DNA of 64,000 bases from Hydrogenophilus thermoluteolus (GCF_003574215.1 NZ_AP018558.1:840001-904000); one strand, 5' to 3'; positions 33,342 to 43,206 are shown, numbered from the stretch's first letter. Made by a program: numbers and translations. The notes: generated from the sequence alone by a model not told the origin.

Positions 33342-34292
33342 ATGAGTGAAACAACCATGACGCGAACCCATCAGACGGCTACAGAGCCCCAGCTTTGGGA
33401 CGACGAAACGTTGGATTGGTTGGAAGCAGAAGCGATTTATATTTTGCGGGAAGTGGCTGCGCAATTTCAGCGTCCGGCGCTTCTCTTTTCCGGGGGCAAA
33501 GATTCGGTCTGCCTGTTGCGCTTGGCAGAAAAGGCCTTTCGACCCGCGCGTTTTCCCTTTCCCCTGTTGCACATCGATACCGGCCACAACTATCCGGAGG
33601 TGATCGCGTTTCGCGACGCGCGTGCGAAGGAGCTCGGTGAGCGGTTGATCGTGCGCTCGGTCGAGGACTCGATCCGCCGAGGTACGGTGCGTCTTGCGCA
33701 TCCGTTGGAATCTCGCAACCGCCACCAGTCGGTGACGCTTTTGGAAGCGATCGAGGAGTTCGGTTTCGACTGCTTGATCGGGGGCGCCAGACGTGACGAA
33801 GAGAAAGCGCGGGCAAAAGAACGGGTTTTCAGCCTGCGCGACGAGTTTGGACAGTGGGACCCGAAGGCGCAGCGCCCGGAATTGTGGAATCTGTACAACG
33901 GGCATATTCCACCGGGATGGCATGTGCGCGCGTTTCCGATCAGCAACTGGACCGAACTCGACGTTTGGCGGTACATCGCGCGTGAACGGCTCGCGTTGCC
34001 ATCGATCTATTTTGCGCATGAGCGTCCCTGTGTTCGCCGCGGACGTTTGTTGGCGCCCGTGACGCCGCTCACCCCGCCCAAAGAGGGAGAAGTGGTCGAG
34101 CCGGTTTGGGTCCGTTTCCGCACTGTAGGTGACATGACGTGTACCGCGCCGGTGGAAAGTCGGGCGACCACGGTGGAAGCGATCATTCGCGAGACGGCCG
34201 AGACGATGATTTCGGAACGGGGCGCGACGCGGCTCGACGATCAAACCCATGAGGCATCGATGGAACAACGCAAACGCGAGGGGTATTTCTGA
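33342..34292 (+). CDS. cysD: Sulfate adenylyltransferase small subunit
   Basis: Adenylyl-transferring subunit of ATP sulfurylase. The 316 residues show the PP-loop LLFSGGKDSVCLL, the HIDTGHNYPEVIAFRD segment and GGARRDEEKARAKER, all highly conserved. AAAGGAC precedes the ATG at 33342. The stop overlaps the cysN start by one base (TGATG), keeping the two subunits in balance. Confidence 0.96.
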   Translation: MSETTMTRTHQTATEPQLWDDETLDWLEAEAIYILREVAAQFQRPALLFSGGKDSVCLLRLAEKAFRPARFPFPLLHIDTGHNYPEVIAFRDARAKELGERLIVRSVEDSIRRGTVRLAHPLESRNRHQSVTLLEAIEEFGFDCLIGGARRDEEKARAKERVFSLRDEFGQWDPKAQRPELWNLYNGHIPPGWHVRAFPISNWTELDVWRYIARERLALPSIYFAHERPCVRRGRLLAPVTPLTPPKEGEVVEPVWVRFRTVGDMTCTAPVESRATTVEAIIRETAETMISERGATRLDDQTHEASMEQRKREGYF

Positions 34293-35557
34293 TGAGTGAC
34301 GTATTGCGGTTCATGACGTGCGGGAGCGTCGATGATGGCAAGAGCACGTTGATTGGGCGGCTGCTCTACGATACGCGAGCCGTCTTGGTCGATACGTTGG
34401 AAGGGGTGAGTCATGCCAGCGAACGGAGGGGGTTGTCGCGGATCGATTTGTCGCTCCTCACGGATGGGTTGATCGCGGAGCGGGAGCAGGGCATCACCAT
34501 CGACGTGGCGTACCGCTATTTCAGTACGGGACGACGCAATTTCATCATCGCCGACGCACCGGGTCACGAACAATACACGCGAAATATGGTCACCGCAGCC
34601 AGTACGGCTGAGCTGGCCGTGTTGATGGTCGACGTGCGTCAGGGATTGACGACGCAAACGCGGCGGCACGCGTTGTTGTGCGAGCTGATGGGAATTCCCC
34701 ATCTGGTGATCGCCGTGAACAAGATGGATTTGGTCGGTTACGACCCCGAACCGTTCGCCGCGGTGCAAGCGGCGTTCGAAACCTTTGCGGTGCAGGCGCA
34801 ATTGCGGGCCGATCGACGCTATCTGCCGATTTCGGCGCTCGAAGGGGACATGGTAGTCGAACGGGGGGAGCGGATGCCTTGGTATCACGGCCCCACCCTG
34901 CTCGAAGTGCTGGAGTCGGTCCCTTCTGCCCACACGGGCAAAGCAGAGTCTTTTCGATTCCCTGTGCAATGGGTGTGCCGACCCCAAGCCGCGGACGATC
35001 CCACACTGCACGATTACCGGGGCTATGCGGGAATGGTGGCTTCCGGTTCGGTTGCCGTAGGGGATGCGGTGACTGTGTTGCCAGCAGGGTTAGCGACGAC
35101 GGTGCTCGCGATCGAATTGGGGGGACGGTCCTTGACGGCTGCACGGGCGGGCCAGTCGGTGATGCTCCGGCTGCAAGACGATTTGGATGTTTCGCGCGGC
35201 GACATGATCGTGCGCAGCGACGAACCCCTGCCGGCGGTAACGCGCACGTTGGTAGCCGATCTGGCGTGGCTTGCGAATGGTCCGCTCGATCCACGTCGCG
35301 TTTACGGGTTGCGGCAAACGACCCGTGAGGTGAAAGCGAAGATCGATTCGATCGAATATCGCTGGGACGTGGCGTCGATGCGGCGTGAGGATGTCGATAC
35401 GCTCACCGCGAACGACATCGGGCGGGTGCGCGTGAAGCTTTCGGCGCCGATCGTCGCGGAACGTTACGAACAAGACCGCGCTTTGGGGGCGTTCATCCTT
35501 TTCGATCCCGCAACGGGCGACACGGTCGCAGGCGGTGTGATTCGTGAATGGGCGTGA
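34292..35557 (+). CDS. cysN: Sulfate adenylyltransferase GTPase subunit
   Basis: GTPase subunit of ATP sulfurylase; GTP hydrolysis drives sulfate activation. The 421-residue protein has G1 GSVDDGKST (11-19), G2 region EREQGITIDVAY, G3 DAPGHEQ and G4 NKMD, then two beta-barrel domains as in EF-Tu. It is shorter than the enteric CysN (about 475) and has no fused or adjacent APS kinase, consistent with the APS-type CysH. Last gene of the operon. Confidence 0.95.
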   Translation: MSDVLRFMTCGSVDDGKSTLIGRLLYDTRAVLVDTLEGVSHASERRGLSRIDLSLLTDGLIAEREQGITIDVAYRYFSTGRRNFIIADAPGHEQYTRNMVTAASTAELAVLMVDVRQGLTTQTRRHALLCELMGIPHLVIAVNKMDLVGYDPEPFAAVQAAFETFAVQAQLRADRRYLPISALEGDMVVERGERMPWYHGPTLLEVLESVPSAHTGKAESFRFPVQWVCRPQAADDPTLHDYRGYAGMVASGSVAVGDAVTVLPAGLATTVLAIELGGRSLTAARAGQSVMLRLQDDLDVSRGDMIVRSDEPLPAVTRTLVADLAWLANGPLDPRRVYGLRQTTREVKAKIDSIEYRWDVASMRREDVDTLTANDIGRVRVKLSAPIVAERYEQDRALGAFILFDPATGDTVAGGVIREWA

Positions 35558-35560
35558 ACG

Positions 35561-35589
35561 AAAAAAAGCCCCGCTTTCGTGAGCGGGGC
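35561..35589 (-). terminator. Terminator of the cbbFPTGKA operon
   Basis: Stem GCCCCGCT / AGCGGGGC at 35568-35589, followed on the minus strand by seven T (35567-35561), 20 bases after the cbbA stop. On the plus strand no T run follows, so it is less efficient for cysN. Confidence 0.85.
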
Positions 35590-35609
35590 CAACACCAGGG
35601 AGTGATCGG

Positions 35610-36656
35610 TTATTTGACGCCGTAGTAGTAGCGAGCGGCTTCTTTGAGTGGCATCGGTTTGATCTTGTCGGCCATGCCAGTGCACCCGAACGCTTGGTAG
35701 CGCGCCACGCAAATTGCTTTCGCGGCGGCGCGGGCGGGTTTCAAATATTCGCGTGGGTCGAACTTCGACGGATTTTCGGCAAGAAAACGACGAATCGCAG
35801 CGGTCATCGCCAAACGAATATCGGTATCGATATTGACCTTGCGAACGCCGTATTTGATTGCCGTTTGGATCTCTTCGACCGGCACGCCGTAGGTCTCTTT
35901 CATCTCGCCGCCGAACTGGCGAATCTCTTCGAGCAGTTCCTGCGGGACGCTCGAAGAGCCGTGCATCACGAGGTGGGTGTTGGGGATCTTGGCATGAATT
36001 GCTTTGACCCGGTCGATCGCGAGGATATCCCCGGTGGGTTTGCGGCTGAATTTGTACGCGCCGTGGCTGGTGCCGATCGCGATCGCAAGCGCATCCACAC
36101 CCGTCTGGTCGACGAAATCTTTTGCTTGGTCGGGGTCCGTCAGCAGCATCGAGTGGTCCAGCGTCCCTTCTGCGCCGACACCATCCTCTTTCCCCGCCTG
36201 GCCGGTTTCGAGCGAACCCAGGCAGCCAAGCTCGCCTTCGACCGAGACGCCCACCGAGTGGGCGATTTCCGATACTTTGCGGGTGACCTCGACGTTGTAT
36301 TCGTAGGAGGAGGGGGTTTTCTGGTCTTCAAGGAGGGAGCCGTCCATCATCACACTGGAAAAGCCCAAGCGAATCGCCTGCACGCAGACGGCAGGGGAGG
36401 CGCCGTGGTCTTGATGCATGCAGACCGGGATATCGGGGTAGGCTTCGATCGCCGCCGTGACGAGGTGCGCAAGGAACGTCTCACCGGCGTATTTGCGCGC
36501 ACCGGCCGAGGCTTGCAGGATCACGGGGCTGCGGGTTTCTGCGGCCGCTTCCATGATCGCCTGAACCTGTTCGAGGTTGTTCACGTTGAACGCGGGAACG
36601 CCGTAGCCGTGTTCGGCGGCGTGGTCGAGCAGTTGTCGCAACGAGATGAGTGCCAT
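35610..36656 (-). CDS. cbbA: Fructose-bisphosphate aldolase, class II (Calvin cycle)
   Basis: Zinc-dependent aldolase forming fructose-1,6-bisphosphate (and in the Calvin cycle sedoheptulose-1,7-bisphosphate). The 348 residues include MHQDHGAS, the VEGELGCLGSLE loop, IGTSHGAYKF and MHGSSSVP, with all Zn-binding histidines, and the KVNIDTDIRLA end. AAGGAGG lies upstream. It is the last gene of the operon starting at cbbF. A second, divergent class II aldolase is encoded at 46215-47411. Confidence 0.95.
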   Translation of the reverse strand: MALISLRQLLDHAAEHGYGVPAFNVNNLEQVQAIMEAAAETRSPVILQASAGARKYAGETFLAHLVTAAIEAYPDIPVCMHQDHGASPAVCVQAIRLGFSSVMMDGSLLEDQKTPSSYEYNVEVTRKVSEIAHSVGVSVEGELGCLGSLETGQAGKEDGVGAEGTLDHSMLLTDPDQAKDFVDQTGVDALAIAIGTSHGAYKFSRKPTGDILAIDRVKAIHAKIPNTHLVMHGSSSVPQELLEEIRQFGGEMKETYGVPVEEIQTAIKYGVRKVNIDTDIRLAMTAAIRRFLAENPSKFDPREYLKPARAAAKAICVARYQAFGCTGMADKIKPMPLKEAARYYYGVK

Positions 36657-36718
36657 CGGGTACCTCCTTAGCTTGAAACGGAGCCCGCACGATGCGAGCG
36701 CCCTTGGGTGAAAACCGG

Positions 36719-37921
36719 TCAGTCCACAGCGCGTTTGGCGAGGATTTCGATCGCGGGCAGCACTTTGCCTTCGAGCATCTCCAAAAAGGCGCCACCGCCG
36801 GTCGAGATGTAATCCACTTGGTCAGCAATCCCGAATTTTTCGATCGCAGCGATCGTGTCGCCACCGCCGGCGAGGGTGAAACCGGGGCAGGCAGCGATCG
36901 CGCGCGCGAGCCGTTCGGTGCCTTTCGCGAACGCGTCGAACTCGAACACCCCGAGCGGTCCGTTCCAGACGACCGCGCCGGTGCACGCTTCGATGGTTTG
37001 CGCAACTCGCTCAGCGAATTGCGGGCCGACATCAAGGATCATCTCGTCGGCAGCGACGGCGTCTGTGGGTTTGACCGTCGCGGGGGCGTCGGCACGGAAC
37101 TCCGGAGCGACGACGACATCTTCGGGTAGCGGCACATCCGCGCCGCGCGCCGCCATCTTCTCTTGGACGGCTTTCGCTTCGCCGACGAGATCGGGTTCGA
37201 CAAGGCTCTTCCCGACCGGTTTTCCGGCCGCCATCAGGAAGGTGTTGAGAATGCCGCCACCGACGATCAGGGTATCGACCTTTTCGGCCAGGTTTTGCAG
37301 TACGGTGAGTTTGGTCGAAACCTTGGAGCCAGCAACGATCGCGATCAAAGGCCGCGGTGGATTTGCGACCACTTTTTCGATCGCTTCGACCTCTTGCACC
37401 AAGAGTGGCCCGGCGCACGCAACGGGTGCGTATTCGAAGACGCCGTAGGTGGTCGCTTCGGCGCGATGCGCGGTGCCAAACGCGTCATGGACGAAGATAT
37501 CGGCCAGTTTGGCGATTCTCTGCGCAAGTTCCGGGTTGTTTTTCTTTTCGCCGACGTTCACCCGGCAGTTCTCGAGCAGCACTACTTCGCCGGGTGCCGT
37601 GGTGAATTGGCCGTCGACCCAATCGGTGACGAGGCGCACGGGGCGGCCAAGGAGTTCCGCCATTCGGGCCGCGACCGGTGCCAGTGAGTCTTTGGCTTGG
37701 GGCTCCCCCTCTTTGGGGCGACCCAGGTGGGAAGTGACCAACACCGCTGCGGCGCCGCCTTCGAGCGCCATTCGGATCGCTGGAAGGCTAGCGCGGATGC
37801 GGGTGTCGTCCGCGACCGTGCCATTTTCGGCAAGCGGCACGTTGAGGTCGGCGCGGATGAAGACGCGCTTACCCCGTACTGCCCCTTGGGCCACCAATTC
37901 CGCAAATTTTTTCGCTTTCAT
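36719..37921 (-). CDS. cbbK: Phosphoglycerate kinase
   Basis: Phosphorylates 3-phosphoglycerate to 1,3-bisphosphoglycerate in the Calvin cycle. The 400-residue protein has RVFIRADLNVP at the N-terminus, the basic patch HLGRPKEG, the nucleotide region VAGSKVSTKL and GGGDTIAAI at the end. AGAGGAA is upstream. It sits between the gap and aldolase genes, the standard order, and also serves glycolysis. Confidence 0.96.
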   Translation of the reverse strand: MKAKKFAELVAQGAVRGKRVFIRADLNVPLAENGTVADDTRIRASLPAIRMALEGGAAAVLVTSHLGRPKEGEPQAKDSLAPVAARMAELLGRPVRLVTDWVDGQFTTAPGEVVLLENCRVNVGEKKNNPELAQRIAKLADIFVHDAFGTAHRAEATTYGVFEYAPVACAGPLLVQEVEAIEKVVANPPRPLIAIVAGSKVSTKLTVLQNLAEKVDTLIVGGGILNTFLMAAGKPVGKSLVEPDLVGEAKAVQEKMAARGADVPLPEDVVVAPEFRADAPATVKPTDAVAADEMILDVGPQFAERVAQTIEACTGAVVWNGPLGVFEFDAFAKGTERLARAIAACPGFTLAGGGDTIAAIEKFGIADQVDYISTGGGAFLEMLEGKVLPAIEILAKRAVD

Positions 37922-38003
37922 GATCCATTCCTCTCCCTCTTTGCCCCGCGCACTCGCAGTGGGTGCGCAGGGTGCAGCCGCTCAGTGGTTCGTCGCGTGC
38001 GGC

Positions 38004-39011
38004 TCAGTTCTGTGCGACGTGACGGACGAAGCGGAGCATGTTGCAGGTGTAGCCGTATTCGTTGTCGTACCAGGAGACCACCTTGACGAAAGTGGGGTCG
38101 AGCATGATGCCCGCTTTCGCGTCGAAGATTGACGGCTGCGGGCAGCCCCGGAAGTCGGTGGCGACCACCGCGTCTTCGGTATAACCGAGCACGCCTTTGA
38201 GTTCGCCTTCACTTGCGGCTTTCATTGCCGCACAGATCGCCTCATAGGTGGTCTCTTTTTCGAGTTGAACGGTGAGATCGACCACCGAAACGTCGGAGGT
38301 GGGAACCCGGAACGCCATTCCGGTAAGCTTCTTGTTGAGCGACGGAATCACTTTTCCGACCGCTTTCGCTGCACCGGTGGAGGAGGGGATGATGTTTTCG
38401 AGAATGCCGCGACCGCCGCGCCAATCTTTTGCCGACGGACCATCCACCGTCTTCTGCGTGGCGGTTGCCGCATGCACGGTGCTCATCAGCCCGCGCACGA
38501 TGCCGAACTGGTCGTGGAGCACTTTCGCGACCGGTGCCAGGCAGTTGGTGGTGCAGCTCGCGGCCGAGACGATCGTTTGTCCGGCGTAAGAGGTGTGGTT
38601 GACGCCATAGACGAACATCGGGGTGTCGTCTTTCGACGGTGCCGATTGCACCACTTTCTTCGCGCCCGCGTCGAGGTGCTTCTGACACGTTTCGCCGGTG
38701 AGGAAGAGCCCAGTCGATTCGACGACGACATCGACGCCAACCTCGCCCCACGCCAGTTGTGCGGGGTCTTTGTGCGCAGTGACACGGATGGTTTTGCCAG
38801 CGACGACGAGGTTCCCGTTTTGCACTTCAACGGTGACAGGCAACCGGCCATGCACCGAATCGTATTTGAGCATATATGCAAGGTAGTCAGGTTCGAGCAG
38901 GTCATTGACCGCTACGACCTCGATGTCTTGAAACTCTGCTTCTTTGACCACGGCGCGCAATACCATGCGGCCGATTCGGCCAAAGCCATTGATACCAATG
39001 CGAATCGTCAT
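38004..39011 (-). CDS. cbbG: Glyceraldehyde-3-phosphate dehydrogenase, type I
   Basis: Reduces 1,3-bisphosphoglycerate in the Calvin cycle. The 335-residue enzyme has the Rossmann start IRIGINGFGRIGR, catalytic Cys153 in SAASCTTNCLAP and the partner His in TVHAATATQKT. The ATG at 39011 has GAAGGAG. Coenzyme preference (NADH or NADPH) cannot be fixed by eye; the DLL element at residues 37-39 fits an NAD-type site. Confidence 0.95.
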   Translation of the reverse strand: MTIRIGINGFGRIGRMVLRAVVKEAEFQDIEVVAVNDLLEPDYLAYMLKYDSVHGRLPVTVEVQNGNLVVAGKTIRVTAHKDPAQLAWGEVGVDVVVESTGLFLTGETCQKHLDAGAKKVVQSAPSKDDTPMFVYGVNHTSYAGQTIVSAASCTTNCLAPVAKVLHDQFGIVRGLMSTVHAATATQKTVDGPSAKDWRGGRGILENIIPSSTGAAKAVGKVIPSLNKKLTGMAFRVPTSDVSVVDLTVQLEKETTYEAICAAMKAASEGELKGVLGYTEDAVVATDFRGCPQPSIFDAKAGIMLDPTFVKVVSWYDNEYGYTCNMLRFVRHVAQN

Positions 39012-39070
39012 GACGGACTCCTTCACAATACAAGAATACAAGAATAAAAACGCCCTGGTTGTTTGGTCTC

Positions 39071-41080
39071 TCAGCGGCCAAGAAGCGCTTGTGCGGTTGC
39101 CACCACGCGCTCGACCGTAAAGCCGAAGTGCGCAAAGAGTTCGTTGGCAGGTGCCGATTCACCGAAGCGGTCGATACCGATCACGGCACCGTTCGCTCCC
39201 ACCCAGCGGTACCAAAGGTCGGGGTGTGCCGCTTCGATCGCCACCTTCGGCAACCCTTCGGGCAGGATACTCGCCCGGTAGTGTTCGGGTTGCGCCGCAA
39301 AGCGTTCGACACACGGTATTGAGACCACGCGCGATCCTACCATCATTTCCGCGAGCCGTTCGGCAGCTTGGAGCGCCAGACTGACTTCAGAACCGGTGGC
39401 AATGAATACGATTTGGGGGGTACCGTGTTCGGCGACGACGTAGCCGCCGCAAGCGATTTCGCTGGCTTTGCCCGGATCCGTGTGGATCTTGGGCAGGTTC
39501 TGCCGAGAGAGGACAAGCGCGGTGGGACCGTCCGCCCGTTCGATCGCTGCGGTCCACGCGACTGCGGTTTCGAGCGCGTCAGCCGGGCGCCACACATCCA
39601 GGTTGGGGATGAGCCGAAGGCTCGGGATGTGTTCCACCGGTTGGTGGGTCGGGCCATCTTCGCCCAGACCGATCGAATCGTGCGTGAGCACGTGCACCAC
39701 CCGCTGCTGCATCAACGCCGCCATGCGGATCGCGTTGCGGGCGTAGTCGGAGAAGACGAGGAAGGTGCCGCCGTAGGGGATGAGTCCTTTGTGCAGTGCG
39801 ATCCCGTTCATGATCGCAGCCATCGCGAATTCGCGAACGCCGTACGAGAGGTGGCGCCCGAACTGGTCGCGGCGCACCGGCGTTGCCCCTTTGAAGTCAG
39901 TGAGGTTCGAGTGGGTGAGGTCTGCCGACCCGCCGAAGAGTTCGGGTACTGCTGGCCCCAGCACATTGAGTGCGTTTTGGCTCGCCTTGCGGGTGGCCGG
40001 GTTGCCTTCGTCCGCTGCCGCAGCCGCGAAAAGCCGCGCTTTGATGTCCTTCCAGTCCGCCGGGAGTTCTCCAGCGAGTCGCCGCTTGAGTTCCGACCCT
40101 TTTTCCGGGTAGGCGGCGCAGTAGGCGGCCAGTTGTGCTTCCCACTCGGCAACGAGCGTTTCACCTTGTGCCCGTTTGTCCCACGCCGCGTAAATCGCTT
40201 CGGGAATCTCGAACGGGGCGTAGGGCCAGCCGAGCGCCTCGCGCATTTTCGCTGCAGCTTCCGTGCCGATCGGTGCGCCGTGGATGTCGCAGGTGCCTTC
40301 CTTGACCGGGGAACCTTTGCCGATCGTGGTGCGGCAGATGATCAGCGTCGGTTTTCCGTCTGGGGTTGCCGCTTGCGCTTTGGCTTGCGCGATCGCGGCG
40401 GAGACCGCGGCGACGTCATGCCCGTCGATCGGGCCGATCACGTTCCAGTGGTACGCAGCGAAGCGCTGCGCGGTGTCGTCGCTGAACCAATCGCTGACCG
40501 CACCGTCGATCGAGATCCCGTTGTCGTCATAGAGGCAAATCAGTTTCGACAACCGAAGCGTTCCGGCAAGCGACGCCGCTTCGTGGCTGATCCCCTCCAT
40601 CAGGCAGCCGTCCCCCAAAAAGACGTAGGTGAAGTGGTCGATGAGGGGGTGTTCGGGCGTGTTGAACTCCGCCGCAAGCAGCTTTTCGGCCAGTGCCATA
40701 CCCACCGCGTTGGCAAAGCCTTGTCCAAGCGGGCCGGTCGTGGTTTCGACACCGGGCGTGTGGCCGTATTCGGGGTGACCGGCGGTTTTGCTGCCCAGCT
40801 GGCGAAAGCGCTTGAGTTCGTCGAGCGGCAGGTCGAACCCGGTGAGGTGCAGCAGCGCGTAGATCAACATCGACGCGTGGCCGTTCGAGAGGACGAAACG
40901 GTCCCGGTTGGGCCAGGTTGGGGCTTGTGGTGCGACGCGCAGGTGGTCCCGCCACAGCGCCACCGCCATTTCGGCCATGCCAAGGGGCGCACCAGGGTGC
41001 CCCGAGTTTGCAGCGTTCGTGGCGTCGACGGCCAAGAAGCGCAATGCGTTGGCCATCTGGGTTTGGATCGGTTCGGTCAC
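39071..41080 (-). CDS. cbbT: Transketolase
   Basis: ThDP enzyme that moves two-carbon units in the regenerative phase of the Calvin cycle. The 669-residue protein shows NSGHPGAPLGMAEMA, the ThDP motif GDGCLMEGISHEA with Asn in YDDNGISIDG, and GVREFAMAAIMNGIALHKGL of the Pyr domain. The start is a GTG at 41080 with GGGGAG upstream; no ATG gives the normal N-terminus, and the upstream open frame runs into the intergenic region. It follows cbbP by 31 bases. Confidence 0.95.
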   Translation of the reverse strand: MTEPIQTQMANALRFLAVDATNAANSGHPGAPLGMAEMAVALWRDHLRVAPQAPTWPNRDRFVLSNGHASMLIYALLHLTGFDLPLDELKRFRQLGSKTAGHPEYGHTPGVETTTGPLGQGFANAVGMALAEKLLAAEFNTPEHPLIDHFTYVFLGDGCLMEGISHEAASLAGTLRLSKLICLYDDNGISIDGAVSDWFSDDTAQRFAAYHWNVIGPIDGHDVAAVSAAIAQAKAQAATPDGKPTLIICRTTIGKGSPVKEGTCDIHGAPIGTEAAAKMREALGWPYAPFEIPEAIYAAWDKRAQGETLVAEWEAQLAAYCAAYPEKGSELKRRLAGELPADWKDIKARLFAAAAADEGNPATRKASQNALNVLGPAVPELFGGSADLTHSNLTDFKGATPVRRDQFGRHLSYGVREFAMAAIMNGIALHKGLIPYGGTFLVFSDYARNAIRMAALMQQRVVHVLTHDSIGLGEDGPTHQPVEHIPSLRLIPNLDVWRPADALETAVAWTAAIERADGPTALVLSRQNLPKIHTDPGKASEIACGGYVVAEHGTPQIVFIATGSEVSLALQAAERLAEMMVGSRVVSIPCVERFAAQPEHYRASILPEGLPKVAIEAAHPDLWYRWVGANGAVIGIDRFGESAPANELFAHFGFTVERVVATAQALLGR

Positions 41081-41111
41081 GAGACACTCTCCCCAAGTCA
41101 AAAGGTGAATT

Positions 41112-41996
41112 TTACGCGATTCCCAATGCGCGCTTGCGCCGTTCCATGAAGCGCCAGACAAATGGCGTGAAGATGAGTTGCATCGCCAGCTCCATCTTGC
41201 CACCCGGAACGACGATGGTGTTGGCGCGGCTCATGAACGAGCCGTTGATCATGTTCAAGAGGTACGGGAAGTCGATCCCTTTGGGGTTGGCGAAACGGAT
41301 GATCACAAGGCTTTCGTCGGCGGTGGGGATGTCACGGGCGATGAAGGGATTGGAGGTGTCGACCACCGGCACGCGCTGGAAATTGACGTGCGTGCGCCCA
41401 AACTGCGGCACGATGTAATGGACGTAATCGGGCATGCGGCGCAAAATGGTATCGGTCACTGCTTCGGTGGAGTAGCCGCGCTCTTTACGGTCGCGCCACA
41501 GCTTTTGGATCCATTCGAGGTTGATCACCGGAACGACCCCGATCAAAAGGTCCGGGTACTGCGCGATGTTGTGTTCGGGGGTCACCACCGCGCCGTGCAG
41601 CCCTTCATAGAAGAGCAGATCGGTGTCTTCGGGAATCTCTTCCCAATCGGTGAAGCAGCCGGGAGCAACGCCGTACTGTTTGGCTTCCTCTTCATTATGA
41701 ACGTAGTGGCGAATGCGGCCGCGGCCCGTTTCGCTATAGGTTTTGAAGAGGTTTTCCAGCTCACCGAAGAGGTTCGCCTCCGGGCCGAAATGGCTGAAAT
41801 GGCGGTTGCCCTTGGCCTCTTCTTCGGCCATTTTCTGCCGCATCGCGGCGCGGTCGTACGCGTGGAACGAATCGCCCTCGACGAGTACGGCTTTGACCCC
41901 TTCACGGCGGAAGATATTGACGAAGGTGCGCATCACGGTGCTTGTGCCAGCACCGGACGAGCCGGTGATTGCGATGATCGGGTGTTTTGCGGACAT
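41112..41996 (-). CDS. cbbP: Phosphoribulokinase
   Basis: Forms the RuBisCO substrate ribulose-1,5-bisphosphate. The 294-residue proteobacterial class I enzyme has the P-loop GSSGAGTS (12-19), the DSFHAYDR segment with the catalytic Asp, and the FYEGLHGAVV strand. Class I enzymes are often activated by NADH. The ATG at 41996 follows a GGGAG site; the open frame continuing upstream over cbbF is spurious. Confidence 0.96.
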   Translation of the reverse strand: MSAKHPIIAITGSSGAGTSTVMRTFVNIFRREGVKAVLVEGDSFHAYDRAAMRQKMAEEEAKGNRHFSHFGPEANLFGELENLFKTYSETGRGRIRHYVHNEEEAKQYGVAPGCFTDWEEIPEDTDLLFYEGLHGAVVTPEHNIAQYPDLLIGVVPVINLEWIQKLWRDRKERGYSTEAVTDTILRRMPDYVHYIVPQFGRTHVNFQRVPVVDTSNPFIARDIPTADESLVIIRFANPKGIDFPYLLNMINGSFMSRANTIVVPGGKMELAMQLIFTPFVWRFMERRKRALGIA

Positions 41997-42028
41997 CGTT
42001 TGCTCCCAATGGTGAAAATGCGGCGGTG

Positions 42029-43108
42029 TTAGAGGGTTTCGTCGCGAAAGAGGGTTCGTTCGGCAAAGAGCGGCAGATCGACCGGGCTCGCGTCCGGGTC
42101 GTTGTGGTACTGTTCGATCCGTTCGACCTCTTCGCGGGAACCGAAGACGAAACCGATGCGCTGATGGAGTTCGGTGGGCTGCACTTCGAGCACCGGACCG
42201 TAACCGGTCGAGGCGCGTCCGCCAGCCTGTTCGACGATCATCCCGATCGGGTTGCATTCGTAGAGAAGCCGCAGCCGCCCCGGTTTCTTGGGTTCCTTGT
42301 TGTCGCGCGGGTAGAGAAAGACCCCACCCCGGGAGAGGATCCGGTGCGTTTCCGCAACAAGCGACGCGACCCAGCGCATGTTGAAGTCTTTGCCGCGGGG
42401 GCCGGTTTTCCCTTTGAGGCACTCATCGACGTAGCGCTTCACCGGTGGTTCCCAGAAGCGGGCGTTGGAGGTGTTGATCGCGAACTCCTTGGTGCTTTCG
42501 GGAATCCGAATGTTCGGGTGGGTAAGCATGAATTCGCCGAAATCGGGGTCGAGCGTGAAGCCGACGACCCCCCGCCCGACGGTGAGAACGAGCATCGTCG
42601 TCGGGCCGTAGATCGCGTACCCGGCCGCCACCTGTTGTGTGCCGGGTTGCAGGAAGTCGTCGACGGTGATCTCCGTTTTGCCTTCTGGGGCGCGCAGGAC
42701 CGAGAAGATCGATCCCACCGAGACGTTGACGTCGATGTTGGACGAACCGTCGAGCGGATCGAAGAGGAGGAGATAGCGCCCGCGCGGATATTGTTCCGGA
42801 ATGAGGTAGGGTTCGTCCATCTCTTCCGAGGCCATCGCGGCGAGGTACCCCCCCCACTCGGTGAGACGCATGAAGCATTCGTTGCTGATCACGTCGAGCG
42901 GTTTTTGTTCTTCGCCCTGCACGTTGATGGTGGTGGTCACGGCATGGTTGGACTTGGCGAGCGCCCCGTAGGCCACTTGCCGCGCGATCGCTTTGCAGGC
43001 GCGCGCCATGTCGAGAATCAACGCGTTGAAGTCGCCGCTTGCTTGTGGGTAGCGGCGCCGCTCCTCGATCAGGTATTGCGTGAGCGTTGGCGTGTGGGCC
43101 CAAGACAT
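42029..43108 (-). CDS. cbbF: Fructose-1,6-bisphosphatase, class I
   Basis: Dephosphorylates fructose-1,6-bisphosphate (and likely sedoheptulose-1,7-bisphosphate) in the Calvin cycle. The 359 residues include the metal-binding LFDPLDGSSNIDVNVSVG motif and the substrate region YPRDNKEPKKPGRLRLLYE with EQAGGRAS. GAGGAG precedes the ATG at 43108. It is the first gene of cbbFPTGKA and divergent from cbbR. Confidence 0.96.
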   Translation of the reverse strand: MSWAHTPTLTQYLIEERRRYPQASGDFNALILDMARACKAIARQVAYGALAKSNHAVTTTINVQGEEQKPLDVISNECFMRLTEWGGYLAAMASEEMDEPYLIPEQYPRGRYLLLFDPLDGSSNIDVNVSVGSIFSVLRAPEGKTEITVDDFLQPGTQQVAAGYAIYGPTTMLVLTVGRGVVGFTLDPDFGEFMLTHPNIRIPESTKEFAINTSNARFWEPPVKRYVDECLKGKTGPRGKDFNMRWVASLVAETHRILSRGGVFLYPRDNKEPKKPGRLRLLYECNPIGMIVEQAGGRASTGYGPVLEVQPTELHQRIGFVFGSREEVERIEQYHNDPDASPVDLPLFAERTLFRDETL

Positions 43109-43153
43109 GGAACAACTCCTCTCCGCTATTGTCATTGCTGCGAAGATAAAATA

Positions 43154-43174
43154 AACTTGTGATAAAGTGAAGTT
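43154..43174. promoter_or_regulatory. Candidate CbbR operator between cbbF and cbbR
   Basis: AACTT, 11 bases, AAGTT: a perfect inverted repeat with the T-N11-A layout of LysR-type sites. It lies in the 98-base AT-rich region between the divergent cbbF and cbbR genes, 45 bases from cbbF and 32 from cbbR. LysR regulators normally bind exactly here, activating the divergent operon and repressing themselves. Confidence 0.6.
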
Positions 43175-43206
43175 GAATTTTTTTATTTTTTCTTCAGGAG
43201 AAATTA

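Noticed and set aside
39368..41149. 593-codon open frame opposite transketolase
   Set aside because: High-GC antisense shadow; the transketolase frame has all family motifs.
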